A DNA stretch of 64,000 nucleotides, taken from assembly GCF_910592395.1 (NCBI RefSeq), contig NC_088310.1, forward strand, positions 16,373,501-16,437,500, read 5' to 3'. Every line of letters begins with the position of its first letter. Position 1 is the first letter of the stretch. A model generated the notes under the pieces. The model saw only the letters and a list, made by a program, of their open reading frames with translations, searched no databases and was not told the origin of the DNA. The stretch comes from Lineus longissimus (taxonomy: Eukaryota; Nemertea; Pilidiophora; Heteronemertea; Lineidae). Position numbers and translations under genes: made by a program. Below, piece after piece: positions 1 to 9,899 of this stretch.

Positions 1-900
1 ACTCGGCTAGGCACTCGAGCCATCTGGCCACCTGTCCGGATGGGTCTTTGAAATTAAGCAGCCACCGGAGCGCAATGTTATCTGTTCGGACCAAGAACCT
101 TTTTCCCAGGAGAAAGTACCTGAAATGCTTAACAAATTTCACGAGAGCTAACTTTTTCCACCGTGTGGTGCAGTAATTATTTTCTCCACCTTGCAAACTC
201 TTGCTGCCGTATGCGATCACCCTTTCAGAGCCATCTTCTTGACGCTGGGACAAAACGGCACCTACAGCAAAGTCACTGGCATTAGTGTCCAAGACAAAGA
301 GACCCGCATCTTCGGAGAAGTCAGGGTATGCTAAGACTGGTGCCTCAATCAATGCTTTCTTCAGTTTGGAAAATGACTGTTCACAGGCTTCTGTCCATTC
401 GAAAATTGCATCCTTTCCAGTCAACTGGTGAAGTGGGGCTGCTATCTCTGAGTAGTTCTTCTCATACTTTTGATAATATACAGCCAAGCCCATGAAAGAT
501 CTTACTTCACCCACTTCCTTTGGAGTTGGCCATTCTTGGACCTGACGTACCTTTTCAAAGTCAGTGGCGATCCCGTCCTTGGACACAACATGTCCCAACC
601 ATTTCAGACTCCGTCGCAGCAACTTACACTTCACTGGCTTCAACTTCATGTTGGCCTTCCTGAGGCGCTCAAAAACCTCTCGTAACTGCTGAATCTGCCG
701 GTCAAACGATGGTGTATGTACGATTATGTCATCCAAGTACACGAGACAGTACTCTACCCCCCCCCCCCTAGCACGATGTTCATGAGCCTGGTAAAAGTTG
801 CTGGGGCTCCAGTCAGACCAAATGGCATGGCCAACCACTCATATTGCTTAACTCCTCACACAAATCCTGTTTTCTCTCGATCCTCGGGAGCCACGCCCAC
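1..900 (-). pseudogene. pol: gypsy pol: RT palm/thumb and RNase H part, frame-broken
   Basis: Minus-strand continuation of the reverse transcriptase below the stop at 901. Reading across frames, the polymerase motif YLDD is visible near 710-740, followed by thumb sequence and, near 240-310, an RNase H-like start (DTNASDFAVGAVL) typical of Ty3/gypsy. A run of 12 C at 757-768 lies just upstream of the YLDD motif and is probably where the frame is lost. No long open frame remains in this stretch, so it is a broken remainder of the same pol gene. The integrase would lie beyond the window edge. Confidence 0.7.
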
Positions 901-1512
901 TTACCAGTAGCCACTGGCACAATCAAGGCTGCTGAACCAACAGGACCCAGCCAGTCCTCCAAGTGTATCATCTATTCTTGGCAGTGGTTGGGCTGACTTC
1001 ACAGTGCACTCATTTAGCTTTCGGTAGTCTACACATAGGCGAAAACTCCCATCATGCTTCCTAGCCAGTACGATAGGCGAGCTCCATGGTCCAGTAGACT
1101 CCTTTATGAGATTTTTGTCCAAGAGGTCTTTGGTTGTCTCATCAACAAAATGTTGTTGGTGGGGTGGTACCCTCCTTGGCCTCTGTTTGATCGGGACAGC
1201 ATCTCCTGTGTTTATCCGATGTTCAACCACTGTGGTGTGCCCAATATCCAGATCATCCATTGAGAAAATATCCTGATATTCCGCTATGAGGGAAATCAGC
1301 GTGGCACGCTGTGACCCAGTCAGATCTATCTCGTCTATTTCCAATTTTTCCAACAGTTTTCCAAGTCTTTCTGATTGCACAGGAGACTGGACAGGGTCTG
1401 GAGTACAAGGCGTCCCAACACTGGTTACTGCTATGGAGGCTGCAGCCAAGTGTCCCTGTCCGAGTATGGGAGAGTATACAGCTAGGGTCTGGGGTACAAA
1501 GCGTCCCAGCAA
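901..1512 (-). pseudogene. pol: gypsy pol: RT N-terminal part ending in a nonsense codon
   Basis: The 203-residue minus-strand frame carries the start of a Ty3/gypsy reverse transcriptase: the linker ending VEHRINTGDAVPIKQRPRR, the segment SPIVLARKHDGSFRLCVDYR, and the first catalytic block around FSSLDCASGYW. The frame stops directly after GYW, where the family normally continues with Q. A CAA-to-TAA change explains this, because recognisable RT sequence goes on below it. It overlaps the protease frame by about 260 bases in another frame, indicating an indel near 1385-1400. Confidence 0.75.
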
Positions 1513-2533
1513 TGGTTGCTGCTATATCAGCTGCAGCCAAGTGTTCCTGTTCCTCTCCATTCTCCCTGGCCCCCACATGTTTGTCGTCCTGATGTCCACT
1601 TATTTCTGTGACTGGGTGAAACCATCCCAATGTCTGATTGGTCCTCATCCTAATAGGGCTATCTGTGAAATTGGCCACACGAATGGGGAGTTTGCCATGG
1701 TTTGACTTCACCAAAGTACGCCCTGTCGTGAACGATGTCGGGCCCCTTCTTGCTTCAATCATTCCTGGTGTCAGATGACTAGCTTCACCTCCCCTAGCAA
1801 GTTTTCCTGGCACAATCATCTCAGTCTGTGCTGGGATCTTCACAGATCGCCCAAGGAGTGCTCGACAAATCTTAAGTTCATCTCTTTGGTGACGCAATGG
1901 GATTTCTTCATTGCCAACCTCCAATGTAGCACTTTCATATCGCATGGTACACTGGTGCTTTGCAAAGAAGTCGCTTCCCAAAAGACACGGGTGGCATAGC
2001 TTCTTGACCACCACCACTGGAAGACAGTAAACATTGGATCCAATCTGTAAATCGGCATCAACCATCCCCATAATGTGCAAGTCTTCCTTGGTGGCTGACA
2101 TCAGGGATCCCATTGCAGGTTCAAGGGTTTTCTTGGCCGAATCGAGACGGTCCGATAAATCACTACTGATCAGTGTTACTGCTGCTCCAGTATCCAAAAG
2201 CATGGAAGTTGACTGGTCGTTTACCTTACCACTCAAATAGAGGCTGCTTTCAGCCAGCTGTATACTCCCAATAGTGACGTGTGAATGCCCAGGCTTGGGC
2301 TCAAACACTGTCGCTTTAGGGTTCAACATTGAATTCTCCACCAATGTTGAATTTTCTGCTGGGCTAACCTTGTTTTCTTCTTGGACAACTGAATCTACAT
2401 GTGGGGCCACTACTGCTTCTTCGGGACTGTGCTGCCCCTCGACAATCCCGCCGCCTCGTTTCCCTGCTTGTTGGGGCAATCTTTGGAAATGTGGCCTTTC
2501 AAGTGGCATGTGAAACACTCGTTTTGAAAGCAT
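1253..2533 (-). CDS. pro: gypsy aspartic protease and pol linker
   Basis: The 426-residue minus-strand frame has a retropepsin-type active site, LLDTGAAVTLIS, near residue 112, followed by LLGSDFF about 70 residues later. Both are standard for Ty3/gypsy proteases that cleave the Gag-Pol polyprotein. It begins inside the end of gag in a different frame (123-base overlap at 2410-2533), so expression could use frameshifting as in many gypsy elements, or the overlap could be a mutation. The last ~100 residues contain a duplicated segment of about 91 bp (around 1398 and 1489 on the plus strand), and the end of this frame is a shifted version of the RT leader. Confidence 0.7.
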   Translation of the reverse strand: MLSKRVFHMPLERPHFQRLPQQAGKRGGGIVEGQHSPEEAVVAPHVDSVVQEENKVSPAENSTLVENSMLNPKATVFEPKPGHSHVTIGSIQLAESSLYLSGKVNDQSTSMLLDTGAAVTLISSDLSDRLDSAKKTLEPAMGSLMSATKEDLHIMGMVDADLQIGSNVYCLPVVVVKKLCHPCLLGSDFFAKHQCTMRYESATLEVGNEEIPLRHQRDELKICRALLGRSVKIPAQTEMIVPGKLARGGEASHLTPGMIEARRGPTSFTTGRTLVKSNHGKLPIRVANFTDSPIRMRTNQTLGWFHPVTEISGHQDDKHVGARENGEEQEHLAAADIAATIAGTLCTPDPSCILSHTRTGTLGCSLHSSNQCWDALYSRPCPVSCAIRKTWKTVGKIGNRRDRSDWVTACHADFPHSGISGYFLNG

Positions 2534-3558
2534 CGCCGAAATCTGTGATCACCGCCGCAGGTTTTGCAACCATCTCTTTTACTGGTACTGTGGTTTCCCT
2601 TTTGGCCTTCCAATCGCAAGATTCTCTCATTCATGGTGGTCAACAATTCTAATACCTTGGACATATCGGACATATCGGAGTTCTCCGCCGGCTTTGGCGC
2701 AACGCTCGCCACTTTCTGTTTTGGCTTGGCCACCTCCTGCTGGCTCGACTCACTTGCCCCCTTTTTCATCACTAGTTGGGCTGCCTCTAGTTGCCTAACC
2801 TTGCGAATGGCCTCGCTCAGGGTGGCGGGTGAACTCATTAGCAGCTGCTGTTTGACTGCATCTTCTGCTGTGACTCCGAGAAGAAACTGGTCAAGGGCCA
2901 TTTCTTGTTGTAGTTCGAACCCACTACTTGGGTACGCGTTAAGGGCAAGTTCTTGGAGGGCATCTGAGAAAGTCTCGTATGTTTCATTTCCACGCTGTAC
3001 TCTGGCCCTCATCTGTAACTTGTAATCCTCCCTTGAGGTATTATGAAATCGCTTCATTAGTCGAGTACAAAAATCCTCGTAGGATAGGCTTTCCTCCAGG
3101 TGTAAATTGTTGACCGCAACATAAGCCTGATGTTCAAGTCTTGAAAGGAGTTGTTCCCGACGCTGTTCATCAGGGATCTTGGCTAACTTCACAAAGTTGT
3201 CAAACCTTTCCAGCCAAATTCGGAAGTTTTGATTTAACTGGAAATTTTTCGGTGCCTGAATTTTCACATTTGCGGCGGTGGTTGAAGCTGTAGTTGCCTT
3301 CACTGTTTCTGGCCCCATTTTGGTCCTCATCAGGTTGGTGAATGTTTCCAAAAATTCTGTCATAGCATCAGGATTAGCCTCTGCCCCTTTAGGGGTTCCA
3401 CCTGGCCTCATCAGTTGCCTCGGGGTAGTCGCCCCCCTTCCACGTCCTATTGGAGTATCCATAATCACACTAATAGACCTACTTTCTAACAGAACACACT
3501 TTCTGTCTCCAAAAATAAACCCTTCAGACTTGTGAACTCCCACAAAATAGGCCCGCAA
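2410..3558 (-). CDS. gag: gypsy Gag polyprotein
   Basis: The 382-residue minus-strand frame has a retrotransposon-gag capsid-like region (FRIWLERFDNFVKLAKI around residue 130, then RLMKRFHNTSREDYKL and the segment ending in LALNAYP). Near the C terminus are two CCHC zinc knuckles, CKTCGGDHRFRRC and CFTCHLKGHISKDC. This matches Ty3/gypsy Gag, which forms the particle and binds element RNA. The true start is probably the methionine of MDTPIGRGRGA near 3460, about 32 codons into the frame, because the upstream part reads like leader. It is open throughout, unlike the pol that follows. Confidence 0.75.
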   Translation of the reverse strand: MRAYFVGVHKSEGFIFGDRKCVLLESRSISVIMDTPIGRGRGATTPRQLMRPGGTPKGAEANPDAMTEFLETFTNLMRTKMGPETVKATTASTTAANVKIQAPKNFQLNQNFRIWLERFDNFVKLAKIPDEQRREQLLSRLEHQAYVAVNNLHLEESLSYEDFCTRLMKRFHNTSREDYKLQMRARVQRGNETYETFSDALQELALNAYPSSGFELQQEMALDQFLLGVTAEDAVKQQLLMSSPATLSEAIRKVRQLEAAQLVMKKGASESSQQEVAKPKQKVASVAPKPAENSDMSDMSKVLELLTTMNERILRLEGQKGNHSTSKRDGCKTCGGDHRFRRCFQNECFTCHLKGHISKDCPNKQGNEAAGLSRGSTVPKKQ

Positions 3559-3559
3559 C

Positions 3560-4525
3560 CACAGCTCAGTGGACTTAACCTGACCAAAATTTATTTATTG
3601 ATCTTGCAATAATCTGCTCCCCACTGACACACTATACTACTATCAATGTATCTGTGACGACATGCCAGCGTATCGAACTCACTTCGGAAACTTAGATCAC
3701 CACGATTTCAGAACAGTGCATAATAATATCAAAAACAGTTCACCCTAACCGGCCTCCGTACAAAAACGAGCATGGGGAGCAAAAAGAGTTTGCCCTAACC
3801 GGCCTCCGTATAAAAACGAGCATGGGTTGGTCAATACGAACGCACGTACAATTACAAACGCAGTTTTCGGCTCTATTTTTGCTGTCACGAGTCTGCAACT
3901 AGCTTACACATCATGTGCACATGCTAAATTACCGTAAGCAAGTTTCTATACACGTTGCTTCATTGTATTTGACGGCGGCACAAACAGGACAAATCTAGCT
4001 ATGGTCTCCCATTATGTTTACATGCATTGAATCAGAATACGCGGGTCGAGCGCGGCAACCGAGCGCGATGACACAACCATTCCTGCCTTCAAATTTTAAT
4101 TTGGGTTCTTTTTAAATCCCATACGCTGTCACCACTGTAATGTCCTTTGATTTGCCTTCTTTGGTACTCGATATACATGATATAGTGAACTAATGAACTT
4201 GCAAATCGGCTTTAATGTTTAACTCGTACTTTATTGTCTCGTCTCGCTCGTCGACTACAATAACAACAACAATGCACCGTTTTCGCCCCGGCCGCAACAC
4301 GGGCCGAAGACAGATTGGGGTGGCTCGGGACACCACAAGTGTGACCACTAAAATCTAAAATTCCTCCTCGATTTCCCACAATGCTGATGAAAATGCTACC
4401 CGGCACGACAGCGATGCCTGTACAATTTTCTGCCGGCATATCAAATTGGTTCCCAACGCCACCGCTATAATCCGGGTAGCGTTGGTATTGATCCCCATAT
4501 TGTTAAGCCATGTTATGTCTCACAC
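3560..4525 (-). promoter_or_regulatory. candidate 5' LTR and leader of the gypsy element
   Basis: No coding sequence is visible between gag and 4525. On the minus strand the stretch contains a duplicated block with a TATA-like TTTTTATACGG (3742-3832) and, closer to gag, an AATAAATAAA polyadenylation-type signal near 3590-3600. That order is expected for U3 to R to U5. The LTR ends cannot be confirmed because the partner LTR is outside the window. Confidence 0.35.
3742..3832 (-). repeat. two direct copies of a ~36-bp block in the candidate LTR
   Basis: The core CCTAACCGGCCTCCGTA followed by aAAAACGAGCATGGG occurs at about 3745 and again at about 3792, 47 bp apart. The downstream copy reads TATAAAA where the other reads TACAAAA. 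The minus-strand reading places a TATA-like box in one copy. Duplicated U3 promoter blocks are common in LTR elements. Confidence 0.6.
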
Positions 4526-4984
4526 GCCCTCCCCCTCCTTGCAGCACCATGTTAATTTAGACGGAAACCCTCATGCCAAGAGTTATTTTGAGAACGGATA
4601 CCCCTTGACACCCGTCTTGACACAATCAAATGTTTTTAAAACATTTCCTAGACGGTAATTTAGCCCGAATCCTGCGCAAATCACTTTTTACACCCTTGTA
4701 AACCATGAAAACATGCCATGAAAAATAGACAGGTGAATGATTTCTCAGCCGCAGCTACGAACCCAGTAGCTGCCTTCATTGATATCCATCGCCAATTTTA
4801 CGGGCTTCAGAAAATAAACAACTGAAGTTATTTTAAAGTGTTTAATTTTATTGATACACCTTGTATAGGCAGGCACCAGGTGGGTTGGGATATGTTTTAC
4901 GTAGTCGCCGATAACTGACTCTGTCTACTACTATCATCTCACATTTTATGTCGTTGTATGCTCATGCAATCGGTATAACCTATA
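4526..4984. other. no gene seen
   Basis: AT-rich sequence between the gypsy element and unit U0. I find no open frame with family features, no terminal repeat and no tandem structure. The U0 similarity begins near 4985. Confidence 0.5.
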
Positions 4985-5092
4985 GTCCTTCGATGATTTT
5001 GTGTGATCTGCTCACTCGAAAATCCTACTCGAATGGTTATTTTTTTTACTAATTTTTCTGATGGCCAATTAAAAACCTCTCGAAGCGTTTTG

Positions 5093-6118
5093 TTAACCAA
5101 CTGGCATAAAACGTCTGGCGTACTTTATTGTCTCTTTGCTCTGTCCTTTACCCATATCTTTAATAGTCCGTACGGGTGATAATAGAACGCTATTATGCAG
5201 CATTACTATTTTGCGTTCTTTTCGGTATTTACTTTTCTTCATCGGTATCTCAATATGCAAATTACTGATCCGAACAAATGTCACCTTATTAAACTTTGTT
5301 ACAGTTTTCAAGGGGCCCAGAGGAGAGCATATGCCTCTGATAAATTGTACCATGGAAAGAACTTTTTTGTTTTTATGTACAAATAAAATCGTTGATTCCT
5401 TTCGATAGTTCAAACGGTCAAAATAAAAATGGATCGGAAACACTTCCAATCTCTTTCTAGGCTTAGGAAAGGCACGATATAGTGTAAGGGATCCTCTATT
5501 TGGCCAGTTATAGAGTAAGATATGACCTTGTCGACTAATGAAATGTCCTCGGACATTCCGTTCTAATGTTTGCCAACTATTCAGTTTAACAGGCGCCTCC
5601 TGCCCGCGGATCAGAGTTATATTAAATACGGAGAGAGTCTGATGAAACGAATTCCGTTTGACTCCCCAACCTATTACAATGATGTTTTTCAAGAGAAGCG
5701 GCTGGGTAAACGCACATTGTTCAGCTGAGCATGGGTGATAATGAGGTAGGATTATTGTGTGATAACGACCAGTTAATATCTCAACCAACTTAAAGACAAC
5801 CGTTTTATGTCCACTTCCCCGGCGCACGTAGCGGAGAAGCCATAATTTCCCGCTGGGAATATCTCTGAACATTACACCAAAACGAGAGGAAACAGACGCA
5901 TTATGAACGAGTGCGTAAACATTCCTTTGTTCAGGTTGGTAGACAAGTATATTTCTTAAAACATGAACATGTCCTCCATCCACTTGATGAATGAATAGTA
6001 TTGAATTAGAATTGTCATCAAACATGAACAGCCTGGCTTCATATTTACTCAAAATGGCTGATACGGGCGGTGTGAAAACCATTGGTTCAGAACCTCTGTA
6101 TATTTGGGCGGTTTTCTC
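5093..6118 (-). CDS. exon 3 of U0 PAN gene: unknown C-terminal domain
   Basis: Not a family I can name. The open frame gives 341 residues from a splice-acceptor-like TTTCAG ending at 6119, and the matching acceptor exists in U1 and U2; an in-frame ATG at 6130 is the alternative start. It aligns from end to end with the 342-residue exons at 25191 and 56372, with about four-fifths identity over the first 100 residues and less further on, and only one codon of length difference. Conserved landmarks are KYEARLFMFD, VHNASVSSRF, GKLWLL, VFKLVEILTGR and the basic tail MGKGQSKETIKYARRF. Alternating hydrophobic strands suggest a beta-rich, perhaps propeller-like, fold; this is inference. It lies downstream of the U0 PAN exon in matching phase 0. 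Confidence 0.6.
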   Translation of the reverse strand, partial: EKTAQIYRGSEPMVFTPPVSAILSKYEARLFMFDDNSNSILFIHQVDGGHVHVLRNILVYQPEQRNVYALVHNASVSSRFGVMFRDIPSGKLWLLRYVRRGSGHKTVVFKLVEILTGRYHTIILPHYHPCSAEQCAFTQPLLLKNIIVIGWGVKRNSFHQTLSVFNITLIRGQEAPVKLNSWQTLERNVRGHFISRQGHILLYNWPNRGSLTLYRAFPKPRKRLEVFPIHFYFDRLNYRKESTILFVHKNKKVLSMVQFIRGICSPLGPLKTVTKFNKVTFVRISNLHIEIPMKKSKYRKERKIVMLHNSVLLSPVRTIKDMGKGQSKETIKYARRFMPVG

Positions 6119-6803
6119 CTGAAAGTGCATTGGTTAAAGAGTAAGTAGATTAGAGCTGCACTGCTTTTCATTCCTGTTACCACAGTACAGTGAGCCTTTA
6201 ACTTGGGACCCAGAAACTTCTGGATATCAGGTCGCATAAGACTACTATGGGCCCATTTTTGTTTAGCGGGACATTTTCGCCGCAAAACCCTGATTTTTTT
6301 TTTAGCGAGTATCGTTTACTGATATATCTTACCCTTATGAAACTGTCGCAAGTTGGAGCGTGTATCTGCTAAGGTTAAAGTAATAGTCGGCTTTTTATTG
6401 CAATATGTTTGTTCTTCTTCTGGTTCATCCGTAAACTATTTTTCTGAACGTGTTTGATGCTTTTCTTATTTTGTTTCAGCTCTAAGATAGTAGAAAAATG
6501 ACGTTTCCCGCCACCTGAGTGCACGCCGCTATTAATACGCAAGGTCATTTCCATTTATCGTCGCAGTTGCGGGTAGCGCCATCAGCGTGACATCGGAAAA
6601 ATCGATATCAGTACCATGACGTCAAGGGATAGATCCTAGCTCCAGGAAACGCCTTACTAGTGCATCGTTGTACGTGGAAAGAGTCGATGCGTGGAGAGCT
6701 AACTCGGGTCAAATCGGACTCAACATCGGAAAAGCGCGATAACTCAGTCAAATTTTTCCTTTTTCCTTTTTTGTGCAATTTGTTGATGGAAACTATTAAT
6801 GTA

Positions 6804-6890
6804 CAGGGTCGCCCAGAATGGTTTTCCATCGCACAATAGAATTCTATTGTGTATCCATTGTGTGAGGGAAAATAATTCTTGGCCACCCTG
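6804..6890. mobile_element. short palindromic MITE with TA target duplication
   Basis: An 87-bp sequence begins CAGGGTCGCCCAGAAT and ends with the imperfect reverse complement ATTCTTGGCCACCCTG, with a TA on each side (6802-6803 and 6891-6892). Almost the whole element folds on itself around the EcoRI-like GAATTC centre. TA duplication and CAGGGTG-type termini are typical of Tc1/mariner-derived MITEs. Confidence 0.65.
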
Positions 6891-6892
6891 TA

Positions 6893-7570
6893 AAGCCAAT
6901 GATCAGTTAAGTGTAAATTATGGAGTGATGGCATACCGCTACCCGTCTACTGGACAGCAAACAACAAAGTCGGTCGAGTTGTAAAAAAGCAGTTACAATT
7001 TTTCAATGGTCAGCAAAATACTAGTAAGCCCCCTGTTGACAGGTAAAAGTAGGGTGACAGTCCTAAACTTGTTCAGTAATAATGTGGATACTTCCAACAA
7101 GTGTGCGAAGTTGAATAAAAAAATGAAGTTAAGTTCAAGATGGCCGGCCCTTAAAGAGTTCACTTTATTATCAATGCGATATTTTTTATTGTAGATTTGT
7201 TGTCAATAGACCTAGGCTAATAGACAGGGAAACTGATTAACCACTCCATAACCACTGATAGATATAAAAGTGGGTAGGTCTCGTGATCAGTTCATTCCCA
7301 ATGTCAACCACTGTCCATCAACTTACCACAACCTCAAGACCAACAAGTGTGAGCTAATCATTTTGAAGAGACCGTGGCCTGTTCAATGCATATCATACTA
7401 GGAGCGGTCATGCCTCAAATTAATGAACTGGTCTTAGATTGGTGAGTCTAGAGTGTCTCCAGAAAAGAGAGTAAATCCACCGAGAAAAAAACATTTCAAT
7501 GTAAAAATGTGCAGAGGAATTTTGCGCTGTCACAGGGTCTCGTAAAAAACTGGCGTGACGTAGCTGACGG
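6893..7570. other. no gene seen; part of U0 intron
   Basis: Positions 7000-7080 are the reverse complement of a stretch conserved at 23190-23240 and 48290-48350 (ACCTGACAACAGGGGGCTTA), placing this inside U0 intron 2. The rest, including a TATA-like GATATAAAAG near 7261, shows no coding or repeat structure that I can name. Confidence 0.45.
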
Positions 7571-7876
7571 TCACCACCTGACCACGACGTAACCAAGAAG
7601 TTCTACGTCACGGATTTCATGCGTGTGCACCCTTGTGATACACTGTGTTATATAGAAAACGATTACACGGCTGGACAGCACGCTCGACCACGCATAGAAA
7701 CGTTCGAATAAATATGTTTTGCCGAGTCTAAAATTGGTTGTAATCGTATTCAGCCGAAAGATTGGGAAATAATATAGGGTTTGGTATGATTTTCTGCTAC
7801 AATTTGTGTCACATTTGACTTTGTGACGGATTTTTACTAAAACACGATGGAGTCTTGGCATGTGATAAAACCTTAC

Positions 7877-8111
7877 CTTTATTTGATACAGAAGCCATCC
7901 TCTAGTAATCGTAACGTCCTCCCTCTCCAAACATGTTCCCTTCTCACTGTGCAGTCGGCAAACATGGCCGCCATTATGCACTCGAGTATTAATAGTTTTG
8001 CAACTTAGCATCAAAAGGCAAACAAATGCGCAGTGACACCTCGATCGTATGTTTTTATCAGCAAAACTTGGCTGAATTATTTCTCGATCAGGTGTAACCT
8101 TCTTGTAAGAC
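7877..8111 (-). CDS. exon 2 of U0 PAN gene: PAN/apple-like domain
   Basis: The minus-strand exon is bounded by GTAG before 8111 and AAAG|GTAAGG at 7877/7876, and is exactly 235 bp, as in U1 and U2. The reading has the PAN/apple pattern: CHCAFVCLLMLSCKTIN, then GGHVCRLHSEKGTC, then TRGWLLYQI. PAN modules are disulfide-bonded extracellular domains that bind protein or carbohydrate. The frame stays open past the donor to 7571, but that extension lies beyond a consensus GTAAGG and part of it is deleted in U1 and U2, so I take it as intron. Upstream phase 2 and downstream phase 0 match exon 3 at 6118. Confidence 0.65.
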
Positions 8112-9139
8112 CTACTTTCGGTGGGAAGATACATTTACTCATCCAGCATCTTGACCTAATTCAATCGAAGAATTTTTCAAACAACAACATTTCGACATGA
8201 GAAAGCATCAGAACTATAATCTATGAACCCGAAATAGCCGATATTTTACAAATAATACAATCTGATAACAAGCATTATTGCTATTACCTGTACTAGAATT
8301 AATATAAAACAATGCGTGGCAACATCTTGGATACTTTTATTAGAATTTGTTAATTAAGTTTTTTAATGAAGCGGGAAACAAACAGCGGGAAACCGCTTTA
8401 CATCGAGTGGTCCGTTTCGGCTAATCGACTGCTCCGGCAAATACTCGTCTGCAAGCAACATATTTGCCACGATCATTCAGCCGAACAGTTGACCTGAGTA
8501 TTTCCGAGCATAATTAGGAAGCGAACATTGCTGAATTGTAGAGGACTCAACTGAATGGAAGACTGCCATACACACGCTGAATCCAAACATGATCACTTCA
8601 GTGACGGCAAACTCACCACACGCTGAACTTCTCTACGTGATGCCACTCAAAAGTTTATAATATTTCATTCCCTTCGATTTCGCTTTGCCATATTTATTCG
8701 ATCCTTTTATCACTTGAATTACCCTGAAACAGCATGGTAATTCAAATTACTATACCGGTTACAGGCCGCCGGAAATTGACGTCAGACCAGACGAAATTTT
8801 TCGTTGGTTGGTGAAATTGAGGGGCGAATGGTTTGAAAGGCGCTGCTGCTCAGTTATTTCGAAAATATTAGAATCTGTACAGCATATGAGAAAACAGATA
8901 TGTCGCTGACGAATCAGAAAATTCCATGCATCAATATGGCATGCATTATAGATGAACGAAATCAATATGCAGAGGTTTAGAGCTTCCTGAATTTTGTTCT
9001 CCCTTTTTGGCCCACCCGGTATCATAACGAATATGTCGTAGTTTGCCAGGAAGGCGGTCGGAATCAAATTCTCCATTCGAAGGTCGGTAAGAAACAGCAT
9101 TAACATGATATTGGGAGCCTGCATGCCGTCCACGTAACC

Positions 9140-9700
9140 GCTCACATACCGATCCCGATGTTCCAGTGGCCCAGGCGTCCGCCTCAGGAATGCAAAGTCG
9201 GCCAGTCATGGGAGTGGAAAGCACCATGCTTTTTGTGGTACTGTGCTATGTGCCGCCGAAGTAACCGCAAGAGTTCGCATACCGATCCCGATGGCCAAGT
9301 GGCCCAGGCGTCCGCCTCATAAATGGAAGGTCGAGCAGTCATGGGTGTCGAAAGTACAGCGTGCTTTATGAAGTGTGGTACTCTACTTCCTGAGGTGTCA
9401 CCTATGTGCCGTCGACGTGACCGCAAGTGCTCACATACCGATCCCGATGGCCAAGTGGCCCAGGCATCCGCCTCATAAATGGAAGGTCGAGTAGTCGTCG
9501 GAGTCGAAGGTACACCGTGCTTTATGAAGTGTGGTACTCTACTTCCTGAGGTGTCACCTATGTACTGTGGCGTCGACGTCACCGCAAGTGCTCACATACC
9601 GATCCGATGGCCCAGTGGCCCAGGCGTCCGCCTCATAAATGGAAGGTCGGCCAGTCGTGGAAGTCGAATGTATACCGTCCTGAAATGTGGCACTCTCTCC
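9140..9700 (-). repeat. ~160-bp tandem array in U0 intron 1
   Basis: About four imperfect units are marked by CCGCCTCATAAATGGAAGG at 9312, 9468 and 9628, with a diverged one near 9180, giving spacings of 132-160 bp. Each unit also has CACATACCGATCCCGATGG. The same unit occurs inverted, relative to this strand, in U1, U2 and U3. The 132-residue open frame across it (9184-9582, minus) follows from a period near 159 (53 codons) rather than being clear evidence of a protein. Confidence 0.7.
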
Positions 9701-9836
9701 CTGGTTCATTCAACGAGGCTACGCATTGCTTTATTGATCAACAGCATCGATCGAGTGCGGATTGAAACTGAATGCAGTATCATTGGGAGACAATGTTCTT
9801 TAGAAATTTCAATATACTTTTTGAAAATATCGGGTG

Positions 9837-9853
9837 CCCCCCCCCCCCCCCCC
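9837..9853. repeat. homopolymer C17
   Basis: Seventeen consecutive C, one of several long G or C runs in this window. Confidence 0.9.
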
Positions 9854-9899
9854 AACGTACTGAGTGTTAATATGGCACCGAAATATGTAATTCTTTAAA

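Larger units (their letters stand above)
1..4525 (-). mobile_element. Ty3/gypsy LTR retrotransposon, 5' part, decayed
   Basis: Minus-strand element containing, from high to low coordinates, a candidate 5' LTR and leader, gag with two zinc knuckles, an aspartic protease and a reverse transcriptase that runs off the left edge. The domain order gag-protease-RT-RNase H is that of Ty3/gypsy. The 3' LTR lies outside the window, so the LTR pair cannot be measured. Several frame breaks and one nonsense codon show the copy is inactive. The right boundary at about 4525 is a guess, based on a TGT-type start on the minus strand. Confidence 0.75.
4985..9800 (-). repeat. unit U0: inverted, diverged copy of the duplicated PAN-gene locus
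   Basis: Read on the minus strand, this block gives in order: a ~160-bp repeat array (9140-9700), an intron-1-like segment, the PAN exon (8111-7877), a short match to 23.2 kb near 7200-7000, the acceptor region (about 6370-6119), exon 3 (6118-5093) and its 3' flank. The same order is seen in U1 and U2 on the plus strand. It lacks the ~146-bp array and no exon 1 was found. It is clearly more diverged from U1 and U2 than they are from each other. Confidence 0.75.

Noticed and set aside
5136-5408. 90-residue plus-strand frame also seen opposite 26176-25904 and 57357-57085
   Set aside because: Antisense shadow of exon 3; conserved only because the coding strand is.
9184-9582. 132-residue minus-strand frame as a gene
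   Set aside because: It follows the ~160-bp intronic repeat; frames are lost in other units and splice phases do not require it. Kept only as a low-interest finding.
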